64,000 nucleotides of DNA from Crambe crambe (Eukaryota; Porifera; Demospongiae; Poecilosclerida; Crambeidae): NCBI GenBank assembly GCA_963924555.1, contig OZ004597.1, positions 4,730,404-4,794,403 on the forward strand. The letters are read 5' to 3'. The notes beneath the pieces were generated by a model. That model did not search any database. It was not told the DNA's origin and worked only from the letters and a program-made list of their open reading frames with translations. How positions within the stretch are numbered: position 1 is the first letter of the stretch; the number at the start of each line of letters is the position of its first letter. The translations under genes and the position numbers were made by a program. Positions 21,975-63,951 of the stretch are shown here, in pieces.

Positions 21975-22705
21975 AGTCATTGCTTGGGCATTTGTCGCAT
22001 GCGGCTACAGTAGTACGCCCTGGCCGCACGTTCCTTCGCCAACTCTTCAGTTTGCTTCATCAAGCCAAGCTACCAAGTCATTTCGTACGCCTTACTGCAG
22101 GAGCCAGGGCTGACTTGGCATGGTGGAAATGTTTCCTTCAATCCTGGAATGGCTCATCATTTTTTCCACTTCCTGACCCAGCTTGCCACGTGTACTCGGA
22201 CGCCTCAGGTTCATATGGTGGCGGGGCAATCGTGGATACATGGGGGTGGTTCCAAGTTCAGTGGCCTGGGGAATGGAACGAAGTGGATATTTCGGTAAAG
22301 GAGATGGTACCCATAGTTATAGCAGCAGCTCTTTGGGGGAAGTACTGGCAGGGCAAGCATATTCACTTCCATTCAGATAACATGGCAGTGGTCGCTATCC
22401 TCAATAGCAGGACTGCCAAGACCCCCCAACTGATGCACCTACTGCGGTATTTTTCATTTTATTGTGCATATTATCAATTCCACTCATCATCCAGTCATGT
22501 CCCAGGGGTGATGAATAAGGCAGCAGATGCAATATCCCGTGATAACCTAACATTATTCTCATCTCTTGTCCCCCAGGTGACTCGGTTCTCCACCCCACCT
22601 TCCCTTCGCAAGCTGTTAATAACCACAAGGCCGGACTGGGGGTCTCAGACCTGGACTCAACTGTTTGTGCACTCGTTAAACGAGGTGTTGCCAACTCCAC
22701 CTTGA
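21938..22705 (+). CDS. DIRS-like RNase H domain
   Basis: The frame opens with the connection region (STRKELKSLLGHLSHAATVV) and LAWWKCFLQSW. It then shows the RNase H pattern: VYSDASGSYGGGAIV (first Asp), KEMVPIVIAAALWG (Glu), HFHSDNMAVVAILN (second Asp) and NKAADAISR (last Asp). It overlaps the RT frame by 37 bases and the recombinase frame by about 140. The RT break looks accidental, but overlap with the recombinase is common in DIRS elements. Confidence 0.75.
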   Translation: MVSQKSSTRKELKSLLGHLSHAATVVRPGRTFLRQLFSLLHQAKLPSHFVRLTAGARADLAWWKCFLQSWNGSSFFPLPDPACHVYSDASGSYGGGAIVDTWGWFQVQWPGEWNEVDISVKEMVPIVIAAALWGKYWQGKHIHFHSDNMAVVAILNSRTAKTPQLMHLLRYFSFYCAYYQFHSSSSHVPGVMNKAADAISRDNLTLFSSLVPQVTRFSTPPSLRKLLITTRPDWGSQTWTQLFVHSLNEVLPTPP

Positions 22706-23504
22706 TGGCATACGCATCTGGTAAAAGGAAGTATCTCTCATTCTGTGCTCAGTTTCACTATAAACCCTTGCCAGTGGAGGAAAGTACCCTCCTCCGCTTT
22801 GTGGCCTTCTTATTTTCGTTGTCCCTCAGCTATTCATCCATTCGTTTATATTTGTGTGCCGTCCGTCACTTACAGATAATGGGTAACCTGCCAGACCCGG
22901 CACTGACAGCATTTCCAAAACTGAATTATGCATTGCGGGGACTCCGACGAGAGGGCCCACGGCTGCGGACATGCCCTTGGTTGCCTATCACACCGGAGCT
23001 GCTCAGGAAGATATACCAGGTGTGGTCTCAGCGACCCAAGAGCTACAACCAGACGATGCTATGGGCAGCTTTTTGTTTGGGCTTTTTTGCCTTTCTGCAT
23101 TCAGGGGAATTCACTTGCTCCTCTTGGGAGGCCTATACCCCAGATATGCTTTCACAGGGGATGTCTTGTGTCCAGTTACATCGATGCTGGGGTACCTGGC
23201 GATTCGACCCCTTACCCCAGGGCCACTGTTCCTGTTTGAGGATGGCTGCACTCTCTCAAGACCTAAGCTGGTGCACTTTCTACGACAGGCTCTGCAGGCA
23301 GCAAGAGTGGATGATTCCTGCTTTAGTGGACATAGTTTCCGCATCGGTGCAGCAACGACAGCTGCTAAAATGGGCTTGAGTGATTCTCTCATAAAGACTC
23401 TTGGACGTTGGAAATCATCAGCATTTGAATCATACATCCGCACCCCACAACAACAACTAGCAGCAGTCTCAGCCACATTAATTGGCACTCACACCATTAT
23501 CTGA
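22564..23504 (+). CDS. DIRS-like tyrosine recombinase, one frameshift
   Basis: The recombinase frame is open from about 22564 and overlaps the RNase H end. A splice-acceptor-like CCCCCAG sits at 22571..22576. The N-terminal SAM-like part reads LMAYASGKRKYLSFCAQF and SYSSIRLYLCAVRHLQ. A frame change near 23145..23160 is needed to continue. The catalytic part follows: SGHSFRIGAATTAAKMGL (H-x-x-R) and LGRWKSSAFESYIRTP with the Tyr nucleophile, ending at 23504. This enzyme would insert the element by strand exchange rather than by a DDE integrase. The shift makes this copy probably inactive. Confidence 0.75.
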
Positions 23505-24600
23505 TGTATAATTTATATATATGATTGGCTGGTCAGCTGATTGCCATAATCATTATGCCGATTAAATTATAAGGGGAGGGGGGTGTAGCAATAGCGGTAA
23601 TGATGAGGAAGGTGTGAATAGATATAATCATGTATCATGTACTAATGGGTGGGGAGTGTGGCTGCGCCACTGGAGGATGTCTGGTCTGACATTCACTCCC
23701 CTAAATCTCCGGGGCTTACGAAAAGGTGTTTGGACAGACAGTCCACAGACGAGTGGATGTTCCCAGTCTAGGGGACAAATCGAGTGTAAAGGGCCCGTCA
23801 GTTGGCCTGGGATGGGTCAGGCATCCCACCCACATGAGGGTAGTGGCCCTTGTAATTTTCCAACCTTTTCTCCATCTCGACATGAGTTACGGAGACTAGT
23901 TAGTTAATACAAAACCCGCACAATGTTAAACCATATTATGTCCTCCAACCCCACCAATCTAAAAATCTTGGATCTGATTATTGGATGTCAAGTTAGAGGG
24001 ATCACGTTTCATTACAAAAATGGTTCATCAGCCAAGAGATGCTCAAATCATAAGGATCAACCGATCAACTATTTACCACTGTAAATGAAACTGAAATTAA
24101 TGCTCGCACAATAATATCCAGTTACATACATAATAACAATGTCCAGTGCATAATATCTGAGGCTACAAGATCAATATCATTTGACCACACTAACTAAACT
24201 AGCAACTGCCACACACACGTCAGACCAACCACAGCTGGCCACATGCCATACTTCATTAGCTGGTTTGCTGCAACTATTTTTCTAGGAAGGTTACACTATA
24301 GTACATATTGCATTACAAATTTAATGGCATCACATATACGGACAGTCACATGGGAGCAGGTCAAGTTACAATATAGCATTTATCATTTCCATCACAGTTG
24401 TTCAGAGGACTGCTCTGAAGAGAATAAGGTGCTATATTTCTCGTAGATTCTACTATCAAGTCTTTTCAAGTGCTTTTGCAGGGTGATTTTTTATTACCTT
24501 ATATATTGAAGTACACATAGCACAGCAAAGTCAAGACTATAATGGGGTAGCTCCAGTCTACATCTTTGCGAAAAGTACATGATGGTGTAAAAGGAAAACA
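23505..24600. other. Right flank of the DIRS-like element and intergenic DNA
   Basis: No gene is supported. The first 400 bases (a GGGGAGGGGGG run near 23573, then CCCTAAATCTCCGGGGCTT) may hold the right terminal repeats of the retroelement. The remainder is AT-rich without recognisable structure. Confidence 0.35.
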
Positions 24601-24861
24601 GTAGGGATGGCCATATGTAAGGTTCATTAGAGTTAAGTTACCCCTTACTTCAGTAAACACACCCAACTTAAGCTAACTATCCCTACTTCACTCCCTGTGA
24701 GAGGTCGGTTAATACAATTCTAGAGATAATTATTATTAATGGCTCAATTCAACACAGCAGGAGTGAATGAAGTAGGGAGAGTTAGCTTTTAAGTTGTGGT
24801 TACTGAAATTTGGGGAAACTTAACTCTCTTCTTTTTGAACCTTACACATGGCCATCCCTAC
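24601..24861. mobile_element. Foldback MITE, arms about 95-100 bp
   Basis: The left arm starts GTAGGGATGGCCATATGTAA and the right arm ends with its near-complement, TTACACATGGCCATCCCTAC. Similarity continues inward through AAGTTACCCC/GGGGAAACTT and TTAAGCTAACTATCCCTACT against its partner. Only about 65 bases separate the arms. No coding sequence. Confidence 0.7.
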
Positions 24862-25137
24862 TTGTTATCACCATTTTTGATGTAGCTAATGCAGATATAT
24901 GTATCCAGCCGGCATGAGAATTTAATTAGTGTGACATCTGGCATAGTTGACTAATTGTTACACATAGTGTTGAAATGGTCTCTGTTGTGATTAAGCCAAC
25001 AATGTAGCACAATAGCTAGAATGATATTTACTCTGAAAGTTTACAACTTATAAAGTTTGTCTTCATTGATGATTTGTACGATCCTGATCCTTGCTATATA
25101 AGTAATATTTCTGTGAAAAGAAAAAATAGGGATGATC

Positions 25138-25357
25138 ATTGCTCAAAAAGGGGGTAGAGATGAAGGATGGAAGAATGGAAATGGGATCAATCTTTGTTCT
25201 GTACATCCAGCCAACAATCCCTACATATACGTACATTACTGCACTATTATCTGAAGCTACCTGACAGACATATGTAGGGATTGTTGGCTGGATGTACAGA
25301 ACAAAGATTGATCCCACTGCCATCCTTCCATCCCTACCCTTACTTTTTTGAGCAATG
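25138..25357. mobile_element. Foldback element, arms about 95 bp
   Basis: The inner arms are almost perfect: TGGGATCAATCTTTGTTCTG and CATCCAGCCAACAATCCCTA on the left, with complements on the right. The outer parts (CATTGCTCAAAAAG, GATGAAGGATGG) are less exact. The loop is about 40 bases. No coding sequence; it is a separate family from 24601..24861 by sequence. Confidence 0.7.
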
Positions 25358-25466
25358 TCCTTTTTTCATTTCTGTGAAATGTTTTTCCCTTACTTGTTCC
25401 TGGTCTTTTTTTCTTTCCCTCTCAGATTGAACAGCAATATCAAATCAAGACTTGAAGTATTCAGCT

Positions 25467-25777
25467 TGTGATAAAGTCGCCTGTCAGGACGCGATACAGA
25501 AGTCAAATATCAGTAAAATATTAATAGTAGAAGTAGAGTTTCGGGATGACACACAAACCAAAAACGAAACAAGAGCTCTCTATTCATCTATATCTGTCTT
25601 TTTATACCAAGTCACTACCACTCTAGAACACATCAAAGAGTTACAGATTAACACAGACAAAGATTCACAAGCACACAGAGAATGATACAATTTTTAAACT
25701 TAACACACAGAAATGATAATTAGGTTACAAACATACAAACAGAAGTGTTGAACATACAAGGTCCAGAGTTCATCACA
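25467..25777 (-). repeat. 3' LTR
   Basis: 311-bp direct repeat of 30362..30672, differing at 25492. It is bounded on the left by target duplication CAGCT (25462..25466) and on the right by the polypurine tract. Confidence 0.93.
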
Positions 25778-25797
25778 TTCCCTTCCCCTTCTCCTGC
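25778..25797 (-). other. Polypurine tract
   Basis: Read on the minus strand, GGAGAAGGGGAAGGGAA abuts the 3' LTR directly. This is the expected primer for plus-strand DNA synthesis. Confidence 0.8.
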
Positions 25798-25802
25798 GAC
25801 AT

Positions 25803-28800
25803 TCATGTCGGAATTGGTAAGCGTGAGAGGGCATCGGCATTTTGGTTATCCTTGCCTTTCTGATAACGAATGGTAAAGTTGAATGGCTGTAAGGCCAAGC
25901 TCCAACGGGTCAGACGGTTGTTATTCTCCTTCATCCGCTCCATCCATTCCAAAGAGTGATGGTCTGTCTGGAGTACAAAGTGACGTCCTAAGAGGTAGAC
26001 TCGAAAAGCTTCCACAGCTAGCTTAATGGCCAGACACTCTTTTTCCACCGTTGAATAGTGCTCTTCTCGGGGAAGAAGTTTCCGACTGAAGAATCCGATT
26101 GGATGCTCATCTCCACCCTCGTCGACTTGGCTGAGAACTGCCCCCACTCCTCGATTGGATGCATCTGTTTGGAGGATGAAACTCTTGGAAAAATCTGGGT
26201 TGTGTAGCACTGGCTGGGAGCACATCTGTTTCTTCAACATCTGAAAGGCTTTTTCACATGCTGGTGTCCATTCCACATTGGATGGTGCATTTTTGCGGGT
26301 AAGATCTGACAGAGGAAGCAAAGTCTTTGATGAATCTCCTGTAATAACCTGTCAGTCCCAGGAAACAACGAACTTCCTTCTTGGTTTCTGGTCTTGGGAA
26401 TGAGCTGACTGCATCCAGTTTGGTTCCTTCTGGTTTTACCACTCCGCTCCCAACAACATGACCCAAGTATACACAATGGGCCATCCCAAACTGACACTTC
26501 CGGAGCTTCAGTGTGAGGCCGGCATCTTGCAATCGCTTTAGCACCGTCGTAGATGTGTGAGGTGGTCTTTCCAGCTGGTACTATAGATGACAACGTCGTC
26601 TAGATATGCAGCTGAGAAATCTTCCAGTCCCTGTAGTACCCGGTCCATTAGTCGTTGAAAAGTTGCTGGAGCTCCTTGAAGGCCAAAGGGCATGACCTTG
26701 AATTGGTACAGTCCGAAGGGTGTTGCAAAAGCTGACTTTGTCTGGGCTCCTTTGGTGAGGGGTACCTGCCAGTATCCTTTGGTCAGATCCAAAGTGGTGA
26801 TGAATTTGGCTCGTCCAAGCTGGTCAATCATCTCATCAATGCGTGGCATCGGATATGCATCTGCTTCAGATATTCCATTCAGTCGTCGATAGTCTACACA
26901 AAATCGAATGGTACCATCCTTTTTCTTCACCAATACAATCGGGGCAGACCACTCACTAGTAGATGGTTCGATCACACCATGTTCTAGCATTTCTGAGATC
27001 TCTTTCTTGACTGTATCTCGATACGCATGTGGTAGACGGTAAGGCGGCAATCGGATTGGACGTGCTGTTCCAGTCTCAATGTCATGCTCGATAACATCAG
27101 TCTTTCCTGGTGTGTTACTCATGACTTCAGTGAATTCAGCTGTCAACTGACGAAGGTCTTGTTGCTGTTCTTCATTTAACTGCTCATCCAGTACAACTTC
27201 CTTCATGGAATCTTCGCTATCTTTCCACAATGGGATGTCATCAGTGGTGTCTCCTCCCCTCTCTGTCTCCTCCTCCGCCCAGAGATTTCGAACTGTGGGA
27301 GTGTTCCATTTCCGTAGCATGTTGATGTGGAATACTCTTCGCCGCTTCTTGTGGTCAAACATATCAACCTCGTAAGTCACTGGTGAGATGACTTTCTTCA
27401 CAGGGTACGGACCCTGCCATTTTGCTAGTAGCTTGTTGGTCGAGGAAGGTAGGAGGACTAACACATTATCTTCCACTTGTAGCTTCCTCTCTCGTGCATT
27501 GCGGTCATACCACTTCTTCTGGGTTGACTGAGCTCTTGCAAGGTTCTCACTGGCTAACTCAGACATCTTGGTGAGCTTCTCTTGAATTGTCAGAACGTAA
27601 GACACAACACTCTCGGTGGACTTCTTGCTGGCTTCCCATGTCTCCTTGAGGACGTCTAAGGGCCCTCGCACTTGCCTGCCATACATCAACTCAAAAGGGG
27701 AGAACCCTGTAGACATTTGGGGAACCTCCCGATAGGCAAATAAGAGGTATGGAATTAACTGGTCCCAATCTTTTCCCTCCTCAGTTGCTGTCTTACGCAA
27801 CATGGCCTTGAGAGTTTGGTTGAATCTCTCGACCAACCCATCAGTTTGGGGGTGGTAGGGGCTGGTCTTAATGGGTTGGATCTTTAACAGACGATAGAGT
27901 TCAGCTAACAGGCCAGATGTAAAATTTGCACCCTGATCCGTCAAGATCTCTCGGGGAATGCCTACCCTCGTAAAGAATACCATAAGCTCTTTAGCCACCT
28001 GCTCAGCATCTATGGCTCGTAATGGAATAGCTTCAGGGTACCTTGTACTATAGTCACAAATTACAAGTATGTACCTGTTTCCAGCTCGACTGCGAGGAAG
28101 GGGACCCACGATGTCCATGGCGATGCGTTCAAAGGGCTCCCGGATGATGGGTAGAGGAACCATTGGTGCACGCTGCTTCTTCCCCACTGCTGTCTTCTGG
28201 CACTCACTGCACGTCTGGCATAGCTGCTTCACATCTTCAAACACTGTCGGCCAATAGAATCGTTGAAGGATTCGTTCCACTGTCTTCCGTTGACCCATGT
28301 GGCCGGCCATCGGAATGTGATGAGCAAGTGACATCACAACACTGCGACATAGTTCTGGTAGTACTAGCTGCTGAATAGTGGTGTTCTCGTCACCCTGAGG
28401 TGGTGTCCACTGTCGGTAGAGAAGACCATTCTCCTCGTAGAAGACTCTCCTGGTCATCTTGGTAGGGTTTCTGACCTTTGCTCTGATATCCTCTAGGGTC
28501 ACATCTTCTTGCTGCATTTTCCTGAGTTCACTGGTTGAGAGGTCAAGGGGGTGTGTCTGGTTCACCTGGGCCATTTGATGTCTCTGCTGACGTTTCTCTC
28601 TCCTAGACAACTGAGGACGCTCCTTCGCATTGATGAAGAGATCTGGATCCATCTCAGCACCTACTGGCTTCTCCATTTCCTGGTTGACAGGTGTGTCCAT
28701 GACAATCTCCTGGTCAGACATATCTGTAGCTGTCTCGAATTCCATGGGGTTTGGCTTGGCTCCTACTTCCTGCTGTTTCCTCTCCTGCTCCAATCTGTCT

Positions 28801-30296
28801 TCTTCCAATCTCCTAGCTTGTGATCTGGTCACTACAGCAAGGGCTTCTTCTGTCTGGAATGTCAAGTCCTCCTTCTGGTGACTCTGCAACATGTCGATCA
28901 GGCCTGGCACATCCCGCCCAAGCAGTACTGGTTCTGGCAAGCTGCTAGAGACTGCTGCTTCCACCTGAAATTTTGCTTCACCGATTCCAATCTCAATACT
29001 GGAAAGGGGGTATTCTCTGGTATCTCCATGAGCACATCGGATGCGAACACGGCCTACTTCAGTCTTCTGAGGTACAAGGTCTCTCCTCACCATCGTTCGG
29101 GCACAGCCAGTGTCAAGGACGATGTCTTCCACGGTCTTGCCTTCTATGGTGCCGGACCTTGTGATCCTAGGATCCACAGGTTGACTTGCTTCTACATCTC
29201 CATTCATGTACACGATTTCATCAACTTCAGTAAAGAGTGCTGGCTTGCTAGGGCATTTTGCTGCAATATGTCCCATCTCCTGGCAGTTGTAGCACCTGAT
29301 TTTGCTCTTCTCTGTCTTCAGCTTGCTGGCCCCGCTCTCATTGGCTTTGTCAGCTATCGCCTTCCTGCATTCTTTGGCAAGATGACCCTTCTTTTTGCAA
29401 TAGTGGCATCTTCTGGTTACTTCTGACTCACTGCTGGATCGATTTGTCTCCCTTGATGGCTCCTTGGACTCTAGTCGACGGGAATGGATGTAGCTGTCTG
29501 CCAGTTTTCCTGCTTCTTCTCCGGTTGTGGGCTTCCTGTCGTTGATCCATATCCTCAGGTCCCTTGGCATCGTCTCCAACAATTGTTCCACCACGATCTT
29601 CTCCTTGAGTGCCTCTAGTCTGGTACAGCTAGCCGTCCACTTCTCAAGTAGATCTCTCAGTCTTGTTGCCAGCTCCAAGTATGCCTCCCCCTCTGCCTTC
29701 TTTGCAGTCCGGAAGCGCTGACGATAGGTTTCCTCGCTGATATCGTAGCGTCGTAGAATGGCTTTCTTTACCTCAGCGTAGTCGGCAGTATTCTCTGGAT
29801 TCATCGCTGCGAAGGCCTGCTGTGCCTTCCCGGTGAGCTGAGGAGCCAACTTGAAGACCCACTTCTCCCTCTTGACCTCAAAAGCTTTCATCATCCGTTC
29901 AAAGGTGGTCAGATATGCCTCGATGTCTTCTGTGTCTGTCAGCTTTGATAGCGTCAAGTGTCGTAGATCTTCTGCCCGCTTGGTCCTCGCTTCCTCTTGA
30001 ATCTGGCTTCGGTCCATCCAAGTCTTCATCATCTCGATCTGTTCTTGCATTAGCCTCACTCGCTGCTCGTTCTCTCTCTCCCGACGCTCCTGCTCTTCTT
30101 CTCGCTCTCTAGCTCTCGCCGCTGCTTCCTCGTCACGCTTTCGACGATCCTCCAACAGCATCTGTAGTAGCTCCGTCATTCCAGCTCCTGTTTCAGCCAT
30201 CACTTCTAGATCTTCTCTTTCACCACTCTCTGTTTCTTGTTCAACACTGTTTTCTGACTCTGCTCTGTAGACTCTTCCTGTCCTAGTCTTCGACAT
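25803..30296 (-). CDS. Gag-Pol polyprotein (gag, protease, integrase, RT, RNase H) with two frame changes
   Basis: A single frame of 1252 codons runs from ATG 30296 to 26538. It has a coiled, charged gag, two CCHC knuckles (CHYCKKKGHLAKEC, CYNCQEMGHIAAKC) and an aspartic protease with VLDTGCARTMV. The integrase HHCC finger ends CQTCSECQK and is followed by a DDE core (DIVGP, DQGANF, GLVERFNQ). A GPY/F-like tail (KWQGPYPV) precedes RT with AYLDDVVIYS. The frame then changes near 26540, the RT thumb is read to about 26310 in a second frame, and the original frame returns for RNase H (FILQTDASNRGVGAVLSQ; NADALSRL), ending at 25803. The two changes nearly cancel. With almost identical LTRs they are either new mutations, inherited from a defective master, or sequence errors. 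Confidence 0.88.
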
Positions 30297-30340
30297 GCAC
30301 CTCTCTCTCGTGGATCTCGAACGAACAACTGTCTTCGATT

Positions 30341-30359
30341 AATCCCACCGCTGCCACCA
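30341..30359 (-). other. Primer-binding site matching tRNA-Leu 3' end
   Basis: Two bases inside the 5' LTR the minus strand reads TGGTGGCAGCGGTGGGATT. This is complementary to the 3' end of eukaryotic tRNA-Leu (AAG/CAG type), which ends ATCCCACCGCTGCCA plus CCA. The match to the tRNA is from memory of that family. Confidence 0.75.
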
Positions 30360-30361
30360 AG

Positions 30362-30672
30362 TGTGATAAAGTCGCCTGTCAGGACGTGATACAGAAGTCA
30401 AATATCAGTAAAATATTAATAGTAGAAGTAGAGTTTCGGGATGACACACAAACCAAAAACGAAACAAGAGCTCTCTATTCATCTATATCTGTCTTTTTAT
30501 ACCAAGTCACTACCACTCTAGAACACATCAAAGAGTTACAGATTAACACAGACAAAGATTCACAAGCACACAGAGAATGATACAATTTTTAAACTTAACA
30601 CACAGAAATGATAATTAGGTTACAAACATACAAACAGAAGTGTTGAACATACAAGGTCCAGAGTTCATCACA
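30362..30672 (-). repeat. 5' LTR
   Basis: Direct repeat of 25467..25777. Because the element lies on the minus strand this is its promoter-bearing copy. It is followed by target duplication CAGCT (30673..30677). Confidence 0.93.
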
Positions 30673-30677
30673 CAGCT

Positions 30678-31715
30678 ACACTTGTGTTAGGTTGTCTGCC
30701 AGGCGTGCAGCCAATCCCAACTGAGTCCCTGCCCCGATAGCCCAAACGCCACGCAAAGAACTTGAATACAGTTATAAAGTTATACAGCAATCAAGGCAAG
30801 AACTGACACGCACAAAAAATGAACTCTGTTTTTATATTAATCATGAGTGGGTGTGGTTAATTAATCTCTGTGGTCCTTGTGTGGCCTGGGCGTCGGTCAG
30901 CTGGGGCAGTGGCCTGCCTAACAACTTGGAGATCTAGGATGCAGATGAACCATTGGTGAATCTAGCTAGCTAGCTTGCTAACTTTTAATCATAAATTTTG
31001 ATAGCAATTACATGCGCATGCGCATCATCGAAATAAAAATGGCTTCCAATAATTGAGTACTCTGCTCCATAATGTCTCCTTTTTCTTGGACTCTTCCGAG
31101 GATCGACGAGTAGAAAAGATTGTAGCTAGCTGGTAGAATTTGGAGTGGATTTATCCAGAAATACCTTGAGTGGTTCCATGCTGATGGATCTCATGAATCT
31201 AGAATATGAGTAATAGTAAGGCCTTTACTTGTGTTGTGCATATATCTGGGTGGTTTATTGAAGTTGCATTTGAGCATCGAGTAACCCCAAGTGCCTAGGG
31301 GTTTTAGCAAAATCACTCATAATCAGCCTCACCAGAAAGTTCACTTGTGTAAATAGCTCAATCAATAACAACACCCATGGGTAACACTAACAGCAAATGC
31401 ACATCGTTGGCTAGTCAGACACAAGGTCAAGGTCCAAGAGTCAAGGAGGTGGGGCATGATTCTATATAGTATACTGCTAAAATGTCTGCCATGTTGAAAG
31501 CTAGCGCTAGCAGGTTGGAAAATTACACCTATTTTGAACATGTTGAGTTAAAGGTAAAGGATTATAGTGCAGTCATTTTAGTAGTACCATTTCTGAATAT
31601 GGCATTAGAAGATGATGATCAAGATGATGAAGGACCAACTGCTTTGTCTACTGTTTAGTCCTATCACATTGCCTTCAAGTCAGGAGTTGCAGACAGTAGA
31701 AAATGTTTTGTACTA
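30678..31715. other. Intergenic DNA, nothing recognised
   Basis: AT-rich sequence with CTAGCTAGC runs and no supported gene. A short frame near 31612 lacks protein-like features and overlaps the tandem repeat that follows. Confidence 0.4.
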
Positions 31716-31905
31716 TTCCAATGGGCCATCCATGCCATCCCTATGTACCATACTCGCTGATTACATAAAACAGGAAGTATCCAATGGGGCATCCGTGTCA
31801 TCCTTAATCCCTATGTACAGTACTCACTGATTACATAGAACAGGAAGTGTCCAATAGGCCATCCATGCCATCTCTATGTATTGTCGCTGATTACATAGAA
31901 CAGCA
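31716..31905 (+). repeat. Three-copy tandem repeat, unit about 70-85 bp
   Basis: Each unit contains a form of TCCAATGGGCCATCC, CCCTATGTACCATACTCGC and TGATTACATAGAACAG. The copies start near 31716, 31780 and 31850 and differ by small indels. No coding role is seen. Confidence 0.65.
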
Positions 31906-33490
31906 TACAGTGCTATGAATACATTTTACCACAAATATTTACCATTAAAGTATAAAGCCTAATCATATCACTGTGTGAATTAGAACCTCATATTGATTAT
32001 ACCTTGCTGATTACCATACTGGTGCCAAGTCATAATTGCATAAATGTAGTGTTGGATATTTGTGTCTATTATAATACTATAGCTACTATGACCACCCCAC
32101 ACCAATTATTACACCAATTATTCTGTACAGCTAGGGTATTGATGCTGTCCTACCATTTAGGGTAGTCATGTGCAATACTGAAATCGAGGGGTTTTAACAA
32201 ATCAACTTCTATGACTAACATGCATGCCAAACAATATTCACTACCAACTTAGTGGAGTTATAGTACAGGCTAAAAGTAGAATGAATTCAGACACAGGCTC
32301 AGGACCATTATAAGGCCTGAAAATACATCTTTAAAAAGAGGGCACCAAAATTTGGAGTGGTTATAGGAGCAGGAAGCTGAACTCAAATTAACTAAGGGAT
32401 GAAAAAGGTAACAGTTATCAAGCAAAGGTAACTTACCAGCAAAGAGTGAAATGAAGATTGGCTCAAGAAAATGCTCACAACAAACTACAAAAATAAATGG
32501 CAATGTCTCACAATTGAGCTTGTCATTGACACAAAATTAGCTATCTCAATTGGGAAACGAACAATAGCAACATAGAATACCAGCCAATACACACATACAT
32601 AATGGAAAAGGTGGTCACTTTAGTTGTCCATGGAGTCTGGTGTATTTGAATAAACTCACTGGACTGTGAAGTGGTGAAGTGGTTAAGTTTAATCGAGCAT
32701 TTCCAGCGATGAAAAGCACAGCAGTTACAGCCAACAGAAGTGACCCCTAGCTAGCACAATAGATAGAAAACGTGAATTTAGCTAAGTGCCTACATACGAC
32801 ATAAGCCTAGAACAACATAGCTAGCTAGCACATTGATATCTGACATACCAAAAAATAACTCTCAAACTGTACTGGCACTTGAAGACGACGCCTAACAAAC
32901 TAGCCCCACCTACCTAATTATCAAGCGCGCGCGAAGGACAGCTCACTTAGAAGCGCGCGCAAACTCTGGCCCTGGTTTTATTTCGGGGGCCGGGGAGGGG
33001 GGGTTCAGGACTCATTTTTCTCAAACCTGCCACCCCAAAACTCCATTGGCCATTGGCTAACTAGCTAGCTGCTGAGTTGGTCTGTTGTCACAGGCTGCAA
33101 GTCAGGCTTCACACAGCTAGTAGTATGGCTGTGATGTCACATATTTAATTATGCCTATGATGGAGGGAAAACCACCTCTAGCACATTAGAGTGCGTATTC
33201 CACACTGAACAAAAGTGTTTGCCACAGTCTCAAGTGGAGGGTACTGTGTTGGTTGGTGTCCAGCATAGTGTCCAGCCATACGTACGTACTGAGTGCAAGA
33301 ACACTTGGGCTCTGTTCTGCATCTGCTCATGATGTGATCTCTGAGTGGCCTGGGTAACTAGTATAGCTAGACAGGTAGCTATAGACAGCCCCAATGAGAT
33401 ACTGATAACACAGTTATGTTATTGAGACAAAATAATTTAATTAATAGGTGATAAATAAATGTGAAATGATGAAAAGCATGCAGACTGTTG
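31906..33490. other. Intergenic DNA downstream of the adhesion GPCR gene
   Basis: No gene is supported. The stretch holds G-rich GGGGGCCGGGGAGGGGGGG near 32986 and scattered CTAGCTAGC motifs. Confidence 0.4.
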
Positions 33491-33496
33491 TTTATT
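33491..33496 (-). terminator. Polyadenylation signal of the adhesion GPCR gene
   Basis: TTTATT on the plus strand gives AATAAA on the coding strand, 57 bases past the stop codon at 33553. Confidence 0.55.
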
Positions 33497-33552
33497 TTAA
33501 GTATTTTGTAATTACGGTTATGGATTTTCAGGGGAAAGTATTGATAGTCAGT

Positions 33553-63951
<30,399 letters not shown>

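Larger units (their letters stand above)
18689..23504 (+). mobile_element. DIRS/Ngaro-type tyrosine-recombinase retrotransposon, partly decayed
   Basis: The order is gag, reverse transcriptase, RNase H, tyrosine recombinase, with no integrase or aspartic protease and no LTRs seen. This is the layout of the DIRS order; no methyltransferase domain is visible, which favours a Ngaro-like type. Two breaks interrupt it: one between RT and RNase H near 21940 and one inside the recombinase near 23150. The outer limits given are those of coding sequence, since the terminal split or inverted repeats were not located. Confidence 0.8.
25462..30677 (-). mobile_element. Complete Ty3/gypsy-type LTR retrotransposon, Gmr1-like domain order
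   Basis: LTRs lie at 25467..25777 and 30362..30672, both 311 bases, starting TGTGATAAAG and ending TTCATCACA. They differ at one position seen by eye (25492 C, 30387 T). The 5-bp target duplication CAGCT borders both ends. The body on the minus strand encodes gag, protease, integrase, RT and RNase H in that order, that is, with integrase before RT. This order is known from Gmr1-like Ty3/gypsy elements and recalls Ty1/copia. A tRNA-Leu-type primer site and a polypurine tract are in place. The nearly identical LTRs mean very recent insertion. Confidence 0.93.

Noticed and set aside
28069..29426. Several plus-strand frames inside the LTR element
   Set aside because: They are shadows of the long gag-pol frame on the other strand.
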